Assembly: GCF_025354435.1 (NCBI RefSeq)
Contig: NZ_JANXMU010000045.1
Span: 86,817 to 150,816, forward strand
Source: Rhodoferax sp.
GTDB lineage: Bacteria; Pseudomonadota; Gammaproteobacteria; Burkholderiales; Burkholderiaceae_C
Direction: 5' to 3'
Length of the DNA: 64,000 bases
Translations under genes and position numbers: made by a program
Shown: piece by piece, positions 1-9,316 of the stretch
How the letters are laid out: every line of letters starts with the position of its first letter
How positions within the stretch are numbered: the stretch's first letter is position 1
Notes under the pieces: model-generated
The model's input: the letters and a program-made list of their open reading frames with translations, nothing else
Databases searched by the model: none
Told to the model about the DNA's origin: nothing

Positions 1-713
1 TGGGTGGCAAGGTGCTGGTGCCTACGGTGGAAGCCTGCCAGAAACTCATCGCCGCCCGCATGGCTGCCGATGTGTGCGGCGTACCGACTTTGGTGATTGC
101 CCGTACCGATGCCGAAGCCGCCGACCTGCTGACCAGCGACTACGACGAAAACGACAAGCCCTTCATCACCGGTGAGCGCACCTCCGAAGGTTTCTACAAG
201 ACCAACAAGGGTATCGACCAGGCCATCAGCCGCGCCATTGCCTACGCCCATTACGCCGATCTGGTGTGGTGCGAAACCGGCACGCCGGATCTGGAATTCG
301 CCAAGAAGTTTGCCGATGCCGTGCACAAGGTGCACCCCGGCAAGATGCTGGCCTACAACTGCTCGCCGTCCTTCAACTGGAAGAAGAACCTGGACGATGC
401 GACCATCGCCAAGTTCCAGCGCGAACTGGGTGCCATGGGCTACAAGTACCAGTTCATCACCTTGGCTGGTATCCATTCCATGTGGTACAACATGTTCGAC
501 TTGGCGCAAGACTACGTGAAGCGCGGCATGACGGCCTATATCGAGAAGGTGCAAGAACCCGAGTTTGCCGCCCGTGACCGGGGTTACACCTTTGTGTCGC
601 ACCAGCAGGAAGTGGGCACCGGTTACTTCGACGAAGTTACCACAGTGATCCAGGGCGGCAAGTCCAGCGTCACCGCGCTGACCGGTTCCACCGAAGAAGA
701 GCAGTTCCACTGA
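1..713 (+). CDS. aceA: Isocitrate lyase, C-terminal part (5' end outside window)
   Basis: Isocitrate lyase splits isocitrate into succinate and glyoxylate in the glyoxylate shunt. The frame is open from position 3, so the start and the N-terminal part, including the catalytic KKCGH loop, lie upstream of the window. Visible family blocks are GGKVLVPT at the left edge, [14 protein letters not shown], the ETGTPDL segment and the active-site NCSPSFNW block, ending EEEQFH. About 236 residues are present, roughly the last half of a 430-residue enzyme. A terminator follows directly. Identification is firm from these blocks; only the missing 5' part limits it. Confidence 0.95.
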   Translation, partial: GGKVLVPTVEACQKLIAARMAADVCGVPTLVIARTDAEAADLLTSDYDENDKPFITGERTSEGFYKTNKGIDQAISRAIAYAHYADLVWCETGTPDLEFAKKFADAVHKVHPGKMLAYNCSPSFNWKKNLDDATIAKFQRELGAMGYKYQFITLAGIHSMWYNMFDLAQDYVKRGMTAYIEKVQEPEFAARDRGYTFVSHQQEVGTGYFDEVTTVIQGGKSSVTALTGSTEEEQFH

Positions 714-735
714 TCTAAGGCCTTTGGGCCTATCC

Positions 736-767
736 GCAAAAAGCCCGTCTGTGTACGGGCTTTTTGC
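736..767. terminator. Bidirectional intrinsic terminator between aceA and rlpA-like gene
   Basis: Stem GCAAAAAGCCCGT / ACGGGCTTTTTGC with a short loop. It has an A-run on the left and a T-run on the right, so it can end transcription from both convergent genes. Confidence 0.85.
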
Positions 768-775
768 ATTGTTGG

Positions 776-1309
776 CTATCGATTCCAGAGCGGCGGCAAG
801 CGCAGTGGGGGCGGGGCAGGCGGCGGGTCGTCGTCGCTGCGGGCCACCACGCGTTCCACCAGCACGTCGCCCGTGCCGCGGTCCAGCAGACCAAGCTCGG
901 CGGCCGCGGCCTGGCTCAGGTCGATGATGCGGTGGGTCAGGATGTGCGGTCCCCGGTCGTTGATGCGCACGATGACGCTTTTGCCGGTGCTCAGCAAGGT
1001 CACCTTGGCGTAGCTCAGCAAGGGCAGGGTGCGGTGTGCAGCCGTCAGGGCGGACATCTTGAAGATTTCACCGGATGCTGTGCGTCGGCCATGGAAACGT
1101 TTACCGTACCAACTGGCTTTGCCGCGCTGGGCCGTACCGCTACCCAGATCAGTTGCCCAGAAGTCGGTTGCCGAGGCACTGGGCGGCGGGAGCTCGGGGG
1201 CTTCGGCGCTGCTGTCGGCCGAGGCGGGTGTTTGTGCCTGCACCCCGGTCGCACATCCCCACAGGGCGGTCACCACCAGCGCAAACACAACGGAAGACTT
1301 TTCAAACAT
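776..1309 (-). CDS. rlpA: RlpA-like double-psi beta-barrel lipoprotein
   Basis: RlpA proteins are outer-membrane lipoproteins; those characterised are septal lytic transglycosylases that cleave glycan strands lacking stem peptides. This 177-residue protein has an N-terminal signal with a plausible lipobox (ALWGC, Cys19). A Pro/Ser linker follows, then the RlpA core: GKASWYG (63-69), FHGRRTASGE, LTAAHRTLP and RINDRGP (115-121, containing the conserved Asp), then RIIDLS. It has no C-terminal SPOR domain, unlike E. coli RlpA, so septal targeting is uncertain. It ends in a proline-rich tail. It is convergent with aceA and shares the terminator. Confidence 0.85.
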   Translation of the reverse strand: MFEKSSVVFALVVTALWGCATGVQAQTPASADSSAEAPELPPPSASATDFWATDLGSGTAQRGKASWYGKRFHGRRTASGEIFKMSALTAAHRTLPLLSYAKVTLLSTGKSVIVRINDRGPHILTHRIIDLSQAAAAELGLLDRGTGDVLVERVVARSDDDPPPAPPPLRLPPLWNR

Positions 1310-1475
1310 GGCGGCATGTTAGTGCCTGTCTGCAAACGGTCATCGACAGGTCACCACGCGCGTGTAAGCAAAAGTGAGATTTCAATTGCTGAAATTTTGG
1401 GCAGTTAGAATGCCTTTCCTCCCCGATTTCCCATCGTATTTCCTTGGCGCCCCACCGGCGCTGACTCCTATTCCT

Positions 1476-2525
1476 ATGCACATTGGCCCGTACGCTTTAG
1501 CGAACCGCTTGTTTGTTGCGCCCATGGCAGGCGTGACGGACCGGCCGTTTCGGCGTTTGTGCAAATCCCTGGGCGCAGGCTATGCGGTCAGCGAAATGGT
1601 CACCTCGCGGCGCGACCTGTGGGCCACGCTGAAGACCTCGCGCCGTGCCAACCATGACGGCGAAGTCGCCCCCATCGCCGTGCAAATCGCCGGCACCGAT
1701 GCCGAGATGATGGCCGAGGCCGCCGCCTACAACATCGCCAACGGCGCGCAAATCATTGACATCAACATGGGTTGCCCGGCCAAGAAGGTCTGTAACAAAT
1801 GGGCCGGTTCGGCGCTGATGCAAGACGAGCCCCTGGCCCTGGCCATCGTGGAGGCCGTGGTGGCCGCCTGTGCTCCGCACAACGTACCCGTCACCCTGAA
1901 GATGCGCACCGGCTGGAGCCAGGCGAATAAAAATGCCGTGTCGCTGGCGCGACAGTTCGAGCAAGCCGGTATCCAAATGCTGACCGTGCATGGCCGCACC
2001 CGCGAGCAGGGCTATACCGGCCACGCCGAATACGACACCATCGCCGCCGTCAAAGCCGCCGTGCGCGTGCCCGTAGTGGCCAATGGCGACATGACCACCC
2101 CCGAAAAAGTGCGCGATGTGCTGGCCGCCACCGGGGCCGACGCGGTGATGATTGGCCGCGCCGCCCAGGGCCGCCCGTGGATCTTCCGCGAAGTGGCGCA
2201 CTTTCTGGACACCGGCACCCACCTGGCCCCGCCCCTGGTGGTTGAAGTGCAGCGCCTGCTGCTCGACCACCTGCAAGACCACTACAGCCTGTACGGCGAG
2301 TACAGCGGCGTGCGCACCGCCCGCAAGCACATTGGCTGGTATGTCAAAACCTTGCCCGGTGGCGAGGCCTTCCGCGCCCGCATGAACCTGCTGGAAGATC
2401 CACAGCAGCAATGGGCCGCGGTGGACGTATTTTTTACCGAGATGGCCAGCCGTATGGACCGCATGCCCGCGGCCATTAGCCTGGACCCCGAACAACAACA
2501 TCTGCACATGGAGAGTGCCGCGTGA
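1476..2525 (+). CDS. dusB: tRNA-dihydrouridine synthase B
   Basis: Flavoenzyme that reduces uridine to dihydrouridine in the tRNA D-loop. The chosen ATG gives [19 protein letters not shown], matching the start of known DusB proteins; the frame is open further upstream (ATG at 1410), but that extension is not family-like. Visible blocks: [13 protein letters not shown] (FMN pocket), [19 protein letters not shown] with the catalytic Cys, [18 protein letters not shown] and NGDMTTPEK, then [18 protein letters not shown]. About 349 residues, normal for the family. It overlaps fis by 4 nt, the conserved dusB-fis operon order. A TAGAAT box near 1406 could be the -10. Confidence 0.95.
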   Translation: MHIGPYALANRLFVAPMAGVTDRPFRRLCKSLGAGYAVSEMVTSRRDLWATLKTSRRANHDGEVAPIAVQIAGTDAEMMAEAAAYNIANGAQIIDINMGCPAKKVCNKWAGSALMQDEPLALAIVEAVVAACAPHNVPVTLKMRTGWSQANKNAVSLARQFEQAGIQMLTVHGRTREQGYTGHAEYDTIAAVKAAVRVPVVANGDMTTPEKVRDVLAATGADAVMIGRAAQGRPWIFREVAHFLDTGTHLAPPLVVEVQRLLLDHLQDHYSLYGEYSGVRTARKHIGWYVKTLPGGEAFRARMNLLEDPQQQWAAVDVFFTEMASRMDRMPAAISLDPEQQHLHMESAA

Positions 2526-2758
2526 GCCAAAAAAGTATCGACGAGTGCGTGCGCGCCAGTCTGGAAAGCTATTTCAAAGACCTGGACGGCATCGACCCCG
2601 CAGGCATGTACGACATGATGGTGCGGGTGGTGGAAAAACCCCTGCTCGAAGTGGTCATGGCCCAGGCCGACCACAACCAGTCGCGCGCCGCCGCCTGGCT
2701 GGGCCTGAACCGCAACACCCTGCGCAAAAAGCTGCTCGAACACAACCTGATGGAGTAA
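2522..2758 (+). CDS. fis: Fis-family nucleoid and transcription factor
   Basis: Small 78-residue DNA-binding protein related to Fis, which bends DNA and regulates rRNA and growth-phase genes. The C-terminal half carries the Fis helix-turn-helix ([21 protein letters not shown]), the DNA-contact part of the family. The N-terminal half holds the dimerisation helices ([23 protein letters not shown]). It starts with GTG inside the dusB stop (GTGA overlap), so translation is probably coupled. Size and operon position match Fis of other beta- and gammaproteobacteria. Confidence 0.93.
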   Translation: MSQKSIDECVRASLESYFKDLDGIDPAGMYDMMVRVVEKPLLEVVMAQADHNQSRAAAWLGLNRNTLRKKLLEHNLME

Positions 2759-2808
2759 GCCGCCACGGCTTGTTCATAACGATTTTTAACCTCCCCCTCG
2801 ACTTCCCG

Positions 2809-4386
2809 ATGCCCATGAACGCACTTCTCTCCGTCTCCGATAAAACCGGTGTTTTAGAACTTGCCCAGTCCCTGCACGCTCTGGGCTTTGGCCTGCTGTC
2901 CACCGGCGGCACCGCCAAGCTGCTGGCCGACAACGGCCTGCCGGTCACCGAAGTGGCCGACCACACCGGTTTCCCCGAGATGCTGGATGGCCGCGTCAAA
3001 ACCCTGCACCCCAAGGTCCACGGCGGCCTGTTGGCGCGCCGCGACTTCCCTGAGCACATGGCCGCGTTGAAGACGCACGACATCGCCACCATCGACCTGC
3101 TGGTGGTCAACCTCTACCCGTTTGAAGCCACCGTCGCCAAGCCCGGCTGCACGCTGGAAGATGCCATTGAGAACATCGACATCGGCGGCCCCGCCATGGT
3201 GCGCAGCGCCGCCAAGAACTGGAAAGACGTGGCCGTGCTCACCGATGCCAGCCAGTACGCCACCGTGCTGGCCGAGCTGCAAGCCACCGGCAGCGTCAGT
3301 CACAAGACCAAATTCGCCCTGTCCGTTGCCGCGTTCAACCGCATCAGCCAGTACGACGGGGCCATCAGCGACTACCTGTCCAGCATCGCTGAAGACGGCA
3401 GCCACGCCCAGTTCCCTGCGCAAACCAATGGCCGCTTCGTCAAGCTGCAAGACCTGCGCTACGGCGAAAACCCGCACCAGCAGGCTGCCTTCTACCGCGA
3501 CCTGGTCCCCGCGCCCGGCTCGCTGGTTACCGCCAAGCAGTTGCAAGGCAAAGAACTCAGCTACAACAACATCGCCGATGCCGACGCGGCCTGGGAGTGC
3601 GTGAAGAGCTTCGACGTGCCTGCGTGTGTGATCGTCAAGCACGCGAATCCCTGCGGCGTGGCCGTGGGCGCGAACGGCCTGGAAGCCTACAGCAAGGCCT
3701 TCCGAACCGATCCCACTTCCGCTTTTGGTGGCATTATTGCCCTCAACCGCATATTGGATAAAGACGCTGCACTACAGATTTCGAAGCAGTTCGTCGAGGT
3801 GCTGATGGCCCCCGGCTACACCGCCGAAGCGCTGGAAGTGTTCAAGTCCAAGGTCAATGTCCGCATTCTGGAAATCGCTTTGCCACCGGGCGGCACGACC
3901 GCCTGGGACAAGGGCCAGAACGCCATGGACATCAAACGCATTGGCTCCGGCCTGCTGATGCAGACCGCCGACAACCATGAGCTGGTGCTGGCCGACCTGA
4001 AGGTCGTCACCGCCCTGCAACCCACGCCGCAGCAGCTCGAAGACCTGCTGTTTGCCTGGAAAGTCGCCAAGTTCGTCAAGAGCAACGCCATCGTCTTCTG
4101 CAAGGACGGCATGACCATGGGCGTGGGCGCTGGCCAGATGAGCCGTCTGGATTCCGCCCGCATCGCCAGCATCAAGGCTGGTCACGCCGGTCTGGCCCTG
4201 GCGGGCACGGCTGTCGCAAGCGATGCCTTCTTTCCGTTCCGCGACGGCCTGGACGTGGTGGTGGACGCGGGCGCGACCTGCGTGATCCAGCCCGGTGGCT
4301 CCATGCGCGACGACGAAGTGATCGCTGCCGCCAATGAGCGCGGCGTGGCCATGGTGCTCACCGGCGTGCGCCACTTCCGCCATTAA
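2809..4386 (+). CDS. purH: Bifunctional AICAR transformylase / IMP cyclohydrolase
   Basis: Catalyses the last two steps of IMP synthesis: AICAR is formylated with 10-formyl-THF and then cyclised. The N-terminal MGS-like cyclohydrolase part shows [46 protein letters not shown] and [16 protein letters not shown]. The C-terminal transformylase shows [28 protein letters not shown] and [11 protein letters not shown], and ends GVRHFRH. The start is ATG 2809 or ATG 2815; the frame is open upstream into fis, but that extension is not PurH-like. 525 residues, normal length. It uses the same folate cofactor that purU in this window deformylates. Confidence 0.96.
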   Translation: MPMNALLSVSDKTGVLELAQSLHALGFGLLSTGGTAKLLADNGLPVTEVADHTGFPEMLDGRVKTLHPKVHGGLLARRDFPEHMAALKTHDIATIDLLVVNLYPFEATVAKPGCTLEDAIENIDIGGPAMVRSAAKNWKDVAVLTDASQYATVLAELQATGSVSHKTKFALSVAAFNRISQYDGAISDYLSSIAEDGSHAQFPAQTNGRFVKLQDLRYGENPHQQAAFYRDLVPAPGSLVTAKQLQGKELSYNNIADADAAWECVKSFDVPACVIVKHANPCGVAVGANGLEAYSKAFRTDPTSAFGGIIALNRILDKDAALQISKQFVEVLMAPGYTAEALEVFKSKVNVRILEIALPPGGTTAWDKGQNAMDIKRIGSGLLMQTADNHELVLADLKVVTALQPTPQQLEDLLFAWKVAKFVKSNAIVFCKDGMTMGVGAGQMSRLDSARIASIKAGHAGLALAGTAVASDAFFPFRDGLDVVVDAGATCVIQPGGSMRDDEVIAAANERGVAMVLTGVRHFRH

Positions 4387-4390
4387 AAGC

Positions 4391-4711
4391 ATGCTGCGTG
4401 CCCCGCTGACCCTGGCCGTGCTGTTGGGCAGCGGGCTAGCCGCAGCCCAGTCGCTCCCGCCCCAGGAGTTGGCCCAGAAATCCGACTGCATGGCCTGCCA
4501 CGGCATGGTGCAAAAACAGATCGGCCCCGGCTTTGCACAAATCGCCGCGCGCTACCGGGGCGATGCAGATGCCCCGACACGGCTGGCGGGCAAGATTCGC
4601 AACGGCAGCGTGGGGGCCTGGGGCCGTGTCATCATGCCCCGGCACCCGCAACTGACGGATGCAGAAACTCTGGCACTCGCCCGCTGGGTCCTATCCCAAC
4701 CATCGCCTTAA
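4391..4711 (+). CDS. Small periplasmic class I cytochrome c
   Basis: 106-residue secreted monohaem cytochrome c. It begins with a Sec signal (MLRAPLTLAVLLGSGLAAAQ), followed by one haem-binding CMACH motif near residue 36 and a C-terminal VIMPRHPQLTD segment that supplies the likely Met ligand. The final helix ALARWVLSQ is typical of cytochrome c551/c5-like electron carriers. The ATG lies 4 bp after the purH stop, so it is probably cotranscribed. The electron partner cannot be read from the sequence. Confidence 0.85.
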   Translation: MLRAPLTLAVLLGSGLAAAQSLPPQELAQKSDCMACHGMVQKQIGPGFAQIAARYRGDADAPTRLAGKIRNGSVGAWGRVIMPRHPQLTDAETLALARWVLSQPSP

Positions 4712-4735
4712 GCCATTCATAACAGGAGACTTCCC

Positions 4736-5026
4736 ATGTCCGATCTCATCATCATCGCCCGCGCCCAGGCCAAACCCGGTTTTGAAGCCGTGCTGGTCGC
4801 TGCCCAAACCGCACTGGTCGAGCTGTCGCGCCAGCAGCCAGGCTGCATCGCCTACGAACTGCACGAAGACCTGGGCCAGCCCGGCAAGGTGTTGTTTTAC
4901 GAGCGCTGGGCCGACCGCACATCCTGGGAAAACCACATTGCCGGTGCCCACAGTGTCGCCTTCCGCGCCCAGGCGGGCGACTGGGTGGGTGAATCTGAGC
5001 TGCTGCAGATGCGCCAGGTGGCTTAG
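4736..5026 (+). CDS. ABM-domain protein, putative quinol monooxygenase
   Basis: 96-residue protein of the antibiotic biosynthesis monooxygenase fold, a small dimeric alpha/beta barrel found in YgiN-type quinol monooxygenases and related proteins. Family marks are IIIARAQAKPGFEAVL at the start, QPGCIAYELHEDL in the middle and FYERWADRTSWENHI. An RBS (AGGAGA) lies upstream of the ATG. It follows the cytochrome c gene by 24 bp. The true substrate is unknown; a role in quinone turnover is only inferred from the family. Confidence 0.8.
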   Translation: MSDLIIIARAQAKPGFEAVLVAAQTALVELSRQQPGCIAYELHEDLGQPGKVLFYERWADRTSWENHIAGAHSVAFRAQAGDWVGESELLQMRQVA

Positions 5027-5050
5027 GGCATTCCTGGCCTGCACCTGAAA

Positions 5051-5120
5051 ATTGTGTTTTTAGAAAAAATAGGCCGCTAGCGCATATGCCATATACGCTA
5101 GTAGCTATATTTTAAATAGC
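5051..5120 (+). repeat. Double-hairpin dispersed repeat, copy 1
   Basis: Contains CTAGCGCATATG / CATATACGCTAG (first stem) followed by TAGCTATATTTTAAATAGC (second stem), preceded by an A/T-rich stretch. It lies between two convergent genes, directly after the MFS gene's stop. Confidence 0.85.
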
Positions 5121-5124
5121 ATCC

Positions 5125-6417
5125 TCATGCGGATGCGGGCTGGCTACGGGGCTTGGCTGTCGACTTGGCCAGCAAGATCGCCGTGGCCGCCACCAGGCAG
5201 GCCGCGCCCGCCACGTACAGCGCCGGGGTGTACGAGAACATCACCGTGCGCGTCAGCCCGGCCCCGTAGGCGGCGACCGCGCTGCCCAGCTGGTGGCCGG
5301 CAAACACCCAGCCGAAAATCATGCCCGCGCGCTCTTTGCTGAAATGTGCGCTGACCAGCTTCACTGTGGGCGGCACAGTGGCCACCCAGTCCAGCCCGTA
5401 GAACATGGCAAACAACGACAGGCCGTAGAGCGTGAAGTCCGAATGCGGCAGCCAAAACAGCGACAGCCCGCGCAGGCCGTAGTACCAAAACAGCAGCTTG
5501 CGGTTGTCAAAGCGGTCGGACAGCCAACCCGACAGGATGGTGCCGACAAAGTCGAAGCCGCCAATCATCGCCAGCACCGAAGCCGCAGGCAGGGCCGCCA
5601 GCCCATAGTCGCCACAGAGCGAAATGAAGTGCGTCTGGATCAGCCCGCTGGTGCTGAGCCCGCAGACGAAGAAGGTCCCAAACAGCACCCAGAAGGTCGA
5701 ACTTTTAGAGACGCTGCCCAGCACGTTCAGCGGCTCCATGAAGCCCAGGCGCTTGTTGGGCAGCGGTGCGTCGGGCACGTCGGGATTCGCCCCAAAGGCG
5801 CGTAACCCCAGGTCTTGCGGGCGGTTGCGGATGAAGCAAAAAGCCAGTAGTGCCACCAGCAGGCAGGTGATGAACACCGGCGTGATGGCCACGCGCCAGC
5901 CGTAACGCTCAATTAGCCAGGCCGCCAGCGGCAAAAACACCAGTTGCCCGGTGGCCGAGCTGGCCGTCAGCATACCCAGCACCAGGCCGCGGCGCTGGTC
6001 AAACCAGCGGGTGGCGACCACCGCGCCCAGTACCAGGGCCGTCATGCCCGAACCTACGCCCAGCAGCACGCCCCACAGCAACACCAACTGCCACAGCGCC
6101 GTCATTTGCGTGGCTAGCAGCAGGCCGCTGGCCACCAGGACCAGGGCGGTGCAGATGATGGTGCGCAGGCCGTAGCGTTCCATCAGGATGGCGGCAAACG
6201 GCCCCATCAGCCCGAACAGCATGAAGCGCAAGGCCATGGCGCTGGAGATCTGGTCGGTGCTCCAGCCGAACTCTTTGCTTAGGGGTTGCAAGAAGGCACC
6301 GGGCAGGCCCAGCGCGGCCGACGAGCTGAGCATGGTCAGGAACACGATGGCCAGGATGGCCCACGAAAAGTGGATGCCCCGGCGTTGCAGCCAGAGGGAA
6401 ACGGGTTGTGCAAACAT
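5125..6417 (-). CDS. MFS transporter (monocarboxylate/OFA-like)
   Basis: 430-residue integral membrane protein of the major facilitator superfamily with about 12 hydrophobic segments. The start MFAQPVSLWLQRRGIHFSWA is preferred over an upstream in-frame start because it follows the TetR stop by 4 bp and begins just before TM1. The loop 2-3 motif appears as ERYGLRTI, and a repeat-like ERYGWRVAI follows TM6; WLSDRFDNRKLLFWYYGLR marks the second half. Sequence style (KEFGWSTDQISSAMALR) resembles oxalate/formate or monocarboxylate carriers, but substrate cannot be assigned. It is cotranscribed with the upstream TetR gene. Confidence 0.85.
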   Translation of the reverse strand: MFAQPVSLWLQRRGIHFSWAILAIVFLTMLSSSAALGLPGAFLQPLSKEFGWSTDQISSAMALRFMLFGLMGPFAAILMERYGLRTIICTALVLVASGLLLATQMTALWQLVLLWGVLLGVGSGMTALVLGAVVATRWFDQRRGLVLGMLTASSATGQLVFLPLAAWLIERYGWRVAITPVFITCLLVALLAFCFIRNRPQDLGLRAFGANPDVPDAPLPNKRLGFMEPLNVLGSVSKSSTFWVLFGTFFVCGLSTSGLIQTHFISLCGDYGLAALPAASVLAMIGGFDFVGTILSGWLSDRFDNRKLLFWYYGLRGLSLFWLPHSDFTLYGLSLFAMFYGLDWVATVPPTVKLVSAHFSKERAGMIFGWVFAGHQLGSAVAAYGAGLTRTVMFSYTPALYVAGAACLVAATAILLAKSTAKPRSQPASA

Positions 6418-6421
6418 GGTT

Positions 6422-7030
6422 TTAGACGTGGGGGGAGGTTGGGGAAATGGTGGCCAGCAGGTGTTCGCGCGCAGCCACCAGCAGTTCATCCGACAGCGCT
6501 TCGCCCTGCGTGGCCCGGGCCAGCACCAGTGCGCCGACCAGGGTGGAGAGCTGCGCCAGCGACTGGCTGCGGTCGGCGGCGGCGTCACCGGTGTTTTGCA
6601 GCGGCAACAGCACCGAGAGCAGGCTGGTCACGCCGGCCAGGTAGGCGGCGTGGATGGGCTTGTCGGCAGCCTCCCGGGCCACATCCCCGGCCAGCGAGGG
6701 CAGCGGGCAGCCGGTGCCCACATCGTCGCGGCTTTGGGGGGTGAGGTAGGCCTGGACGATAGCGCCCAAGGCGGCGGCAGGGGTTGGCTGGGCGGCGGCA
6801 CGCTGGGTCCAGCGGGCGGTGGATTGCGCAAACGCCTGTGCGCAGGCCACGGCCGCCAGCGCGTCTTTGGACGCAAAGTGGCCGTAGAAGCCGCCGTGGG
6901 TCAGCCCCACCTCGGCCATCAGATCGGCCAGGCTTAAGCCCTGGATGCCCCGGGTGCGGAACAGGCGCGAGGCGGCTGCTTCGATGGCGAGGCGGTTGCT
7001 GTCGGTCTGGGCGCGTGAAACTCGGGGCAT
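6422..7030 (-). CDS. TetR/AcrR-family repressor
   Basis: 202-residue regulator. The N-terminal helix-turn-helix is clear: AASRLFRTRGIQGLSLADL, then MAEVGLTHGGFYGHFASKDAL, the standard TetR recognition helix followed by YGHF. The C-terminal part is a ligand-binding/dimer domain with CPLPSLAGDVA, seen in several TetR regulators of efflux or aldehyde/acid response. The gene sits 4 bp ahead of the MFS gene and behind a promoter covered by three TAATAGAT boxes, so it probably represses itself and the transporter. The inducer is unknown. Confidence 0.9.
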   Translation of the reverse strand: MPRVSRAQTDSNRLAIEAAASRLFRTRGIQGLSLADLMAEVGLTHGGFYGHFASKDALAAVACAQAFAQSTARWTQRAAAQPTPAAALGAIVQAYLTPQSRDDVGTGCPLPSLAGDVAREAADKPIHAAYLAGVTSLLSVLLPLQNTGDAAADRSQSLAQLSTLVGALVLARATQGEALSDELLVAAREHLLATISPTSPHV

Positions 7031-7049
7031 GGATGGTCCTGCGGATGGT

Positions 7050-7099
7050 TAATAGATTGTAGGCATCATGAATAATAGATGTCAATAACAATCTATTAA
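7050..7099. promoter_or_regulatory. Operator boxes for the TetR regulator
   Basis: Box TAATAGAT occurs at 7050-7057 and 7073-7080, and inverted (ATCTATTA) at 7091-7098. The last two form a perfect 8-bp inverted repeat with a 10-bp spacer around the -35. The outer arms form a 12-bp perfect inverted repeat (TTAATAGATTGT 7049-7060 / ACAATCTATTAA 7088-7099) spanning the promoter. Confidence 0.7.
7056..7085 (-). promoter_or_regulatory. Sigma-70 promoter of tetR-MFS operon
   Basis: On the minus strand TTGACA (7080-7085), an 18-bp spacer and TACAAT (7056-7061), a close match to consensus. Transcription would start near 7048, about 20 bp ahead of the tetR ATG. Confidence 0.75.
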
Positions 7100-7103
7100 A
7101 GAG

Positions 7104-7170
7104 AAAATTTATACAAAATCAGCCTATAGCGTAGGTTGCGTCTGCACTAGCAGCTATGTTTACGATAGTA
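7104..7170 (+). repeat. Double-hairpin dispersed repeat, copy 2 (degenerate)
   Basis: Recognisable from ATTTATACAAAATCAGCCTA, then TAGCG, CACTAGCAGCTATG and a degenerate second stem ending GATAGT. It lies upstream of the tetR operator and 3' of the glycine-zipper gene. Confidence 0.7.
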
Positions 7171-7178
7171 AGCAGGCG

Positions 7179-7208
7179 AAAAAAAAGACCGCGCAGGGCG
7201 GTCTTTTT
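7179..7208 (-). terminator. Intrinsic terminator of the glycine-zipper gene
   Basis: Stem AAAGACCGC / GCGGTCTTT, with the A-run on the plus strand giving a U-run for minus-strand transcripts. It lies 20 bp after the stop of the gene to its right. Confidence 0.85.
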
Positions 7209-7228
7209 AGGCGGTGGAGTAGCGTGGT

Positions 7229-7882
7229 TTAGCGCCAGTAGCGGCCACCGCGCTGGTAGCCGAAGTTCAGCTCTACGCCAATCGGCACGGCGGGGCGGTA
7301 ATAGGGCACGGCCTGAACAACCACCGGGGCGGCCACGGTGTAGGCGGGTTCGGGCTGGTAGTAGTCGCCCGAAATCACCTGTTGCTGTAACGGTGCACGC
7401 ACGGGCGGCATGTTGCTGCTGCCCATGGGGCTGACTTGCAACGCGATGGTCGGGCCGGGGTCGTTGGGCATCGTGGTGGTGTACTGCTTGCCCGCGTACT
7501 CGTAGACCACGCTGTAGCCTGCGTTGCGGTTTTCAAAGAAGGTTTGGGTGCTGCAGTTTTGCACGGTTTGCAGCTGGGTCTGGCCGGGCGCTTCGATGCT
7601 GTTGCCCAAAATGGCCCCGCCCACAATGCCCAGCATGGTGGCCGCCGCACGACCACCGCCACCACCGATAGCATTGCCCATGGCACCACCGGCAATGCCG
7701 CCCATCAAGGCCCCCGCACCGGAGCGCTGGGTTTCCACCGCCACCTGCTGGTTGCTGCACACCTGGCGGGGCACGGCGACTTGCTGGTTGATGGGGGTGC
7801 TGGAGATCACACGCCCGGTTTCCTGGGCGGCCGCGAAGCCTGTGACCAGGGTCAAGGCGCTGAGGAGAAGAATCTTTTTCAT
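7229..7882 (-). CDS. Glycine-zipper 2TM envelope protein
   Basis: 217-residue exported protein with a Sec signal (MKKILLLSALTLVTGFAAAQ). The centre has a glycine-zipper region (ALMGGIAGGAMGNAIGGGGG, then MLGIVGGAILGNSIE), the two-helix hairpin of the SlyB/17-kDa-antigen type. The region before it is polar with two Cys, and NCSTQTFFENRNAGYSVVYEYAGKQYTTTMPNDPG is the conserved segment after it. The C-terminal third is rich in Pro, Tyr and Val. No lipobox is obvious, so it may be periplasmic or anchored by the zipper. Role is probably envelope integrity, by family only. Confidence 0.8.
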   Translation of the reverse strand: MKKILLLSALTLVTGFAAAQETGRVISSTPINQQVAVPRQVCSNQQVAVETQRSGAGALMGGIAGGAMGNAIGGGGGRAAATMLGIVGGAILGNSIEAPGQTQLQTVQNCSTQTFFENRNAGYSVVYEYAGKQYTTTMPNDPGPTIALQVSPMGSSNMPPVRAPLQQQVISGDYYQPEPAYTVAAPVVVQAVPYYRPAVPIGVELNFGYQRGGRYWR

Positions 7883-7950
7883 GGTAATGATTAAACGCCT
7901 GGAGGCCCGAAAAGTTTCAGGCTTTACCGCGTATTTTCAATTTTCCCACA

Positions 7951-8017
7951 GAAAAATTTATACAAAAAATGCCTCTAGCACAGGTAAAACCTACGCTAGT
8001 AGCTATATTTTTGATAG
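7951..8017 (+). repeat. Double-hairpin dispersed repeat, copy 3 (overlaps hemL stop)
   Basis: GCCTCTAGCACAGG, then CCTACGCTAGTAGCTATATT and TTTGATAG form the usual two stems. The right end covers the last five codons and stop of hemL. Confidence 0.8.
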
Positions 8018-9316
8018 TTCTTTGAAAACTGCATGCGCCGCTGCTACGGTGGTCGCAATGTCGTCTGGCGTGTGGGCGGCGCTGACAAAACCGGCCTCGT
8101 ACAAAGCCGGGGCGATGTACACGCCGCGGTTCAGCAGGCCGTGGAACAGGTGGTTGAAGCGTGGGCCGCTGGTCTTCATGACCTGCGGGTAGTTGCTTGG
8201 CAGGGTGTCGAGCAGGAAGAAGCCGAACATGCCACCCTCGCTGTCGCTGCTGAAGGCGACGCCCTCGGTATCGGCAGCAGCCTGCAGGCCGCTGACCAGC
8301 GACTGGGTGGTAGCAGACAGGGCTTCATAAAAACCGGGCTTGCGGATTTCGCGCAACGTGGCCAGCCCGCAGGCGGTGGCCACCGGGTTGCCCGACAGCG
8401 TGCCCGCCTGGTACACCGTGCCCAGCGGGGCCAGGTGTTCCATCACCGCGCGCGAGCCGCCAAAGGCCGCCAGCGGCATGCCGCCGCCAATCACCTTGCC
8501 CAGCACCGTCATGTCGGGGGCAAAGCCGGGGATGGATTTGGCGTAAACGCTTTGGGCGCTGCCCAGGGCGACGCGGAAACCGGTCATTACTTCGTCGAAC
8601 ACCAGCAGTGCGCCGTACTGCGTGCACAGCTCACGGCAGCGGCGCATGAAGGGCACCGAGGCGCGCACAAAGTTCATATTGCCCGCGATGGGCTCGATCA
8701 TCAGGCAAGCGATGTCCTTGCCGTGCAGGGCAAAGGCTTCTTCCAGCTGGGCGATGTGGTTGTACTCCAGTACCAGGGTGTGCTGCACCACTTCCGGTGG
8801 CACACCGGCGCTGGTGGCGCTGCCAAAGGTGGCCAGGCCGGAACCGGCCTTGACCAACAGCGCATCGGCGTGGCCGTGGTAGCAGCCTTCGAACTTGATG
8901 ATCTTGTTGCGGCCGGTGGCACCGCGCGCCAGGCGGATGGTGCTCATGGCGGCTTCGGTGCCGGAGCTGACCAGGCGCAGCATCTCCATGGAGGGCACCA
9001 GCGACAAAATTTCTTCGGCCAGTTCGACTTCGCGCTCGGTGGGCGCACCGAACGAGAAGCCTTCGAGCAGCGCTTTTTGTACCGCTTCGACCACGGCGGG
9101 GTGGCCGTGGCCCAGGATCATCGGGCCCCAGGAGCCGATGTAGTCGGTGTAGCGCTGGCCGTTGGCATCCCAAAAGTAGGCACCTTGGGCGCGCTGCACA
9201 AAGCGCGGCGTGCCGCCCACGGCCTTGAAGGCGCGCACGGGGGAATTTACGCCGCCGGGGATGACTTTGACGGCGCGGTCAAACAGGGCTTGGTTCAGAT
9301 CAGTGTCGGGTTTCAT
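8003..9316 (-). CDS. hemL: Glutamate-1-semialdehyde 2,1-aminomutase
   Basis: PLP enzyme that converts glutamate-1-semialdehyde to 5-aminolevulinate, the C5-route entry to haem. The 437-residue protein starts [30 protein letters not shown] as in known HemL. It shows [52 protein letters not shown] and the PLP lysine K274 in [11 protein letters not shown]. The last codons and the TAG stop fall inside the repeat at 7951-8017, so the C-terminus may have been altered by it. The 5' end overlaps the ThiD-like gene by 17 nt, implying cotranscription. Confidence 0.96.
   Translation of the reverse strand: MKPDTDLNQALFDRAVKVIPGGVNSPVRAFKAVGGTPRFVQRAQGAYFWDANGQRYTDYIGSWGPMILGHGHPAVVEAVQKALLEGFSFGAPTEREVELAEEILSLVPSMEMLRLVSSGTEAAMSTIRLARGATGRNKIIKFEGCYHGHADALLVKAGSGLATFGSATSAGVPPEVVQHTLVLEYNHIAQLEEAFALHGKDIACLMIEPIAGNMNFVRASVPFMRRCRELCTQYGALLVFDEVMTGFRVALGSAQSVYAKSIPGFAPDMTVLGKVIGGGMPLAAFGGSRAVMEHLAPLGTVYQAGTLSGNPVATACGLATLREIRKPGFYEALSATTQSLVSGLQAAADTEGVAFSSDSEGGMFGFFLLDTLPSNYPQVMKTSGPRFNHLFHGLLNRGVYIAPALYEAGFVSAAHTPDDIATTVAAAHAVFKELSKI

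Noticed and set aside
2515..2808. Upstream extension of purH over fis
   Set aside because: It overlaps fis entirely in another frame and is not PurH-like; ATG 2809/2815 fits the family.
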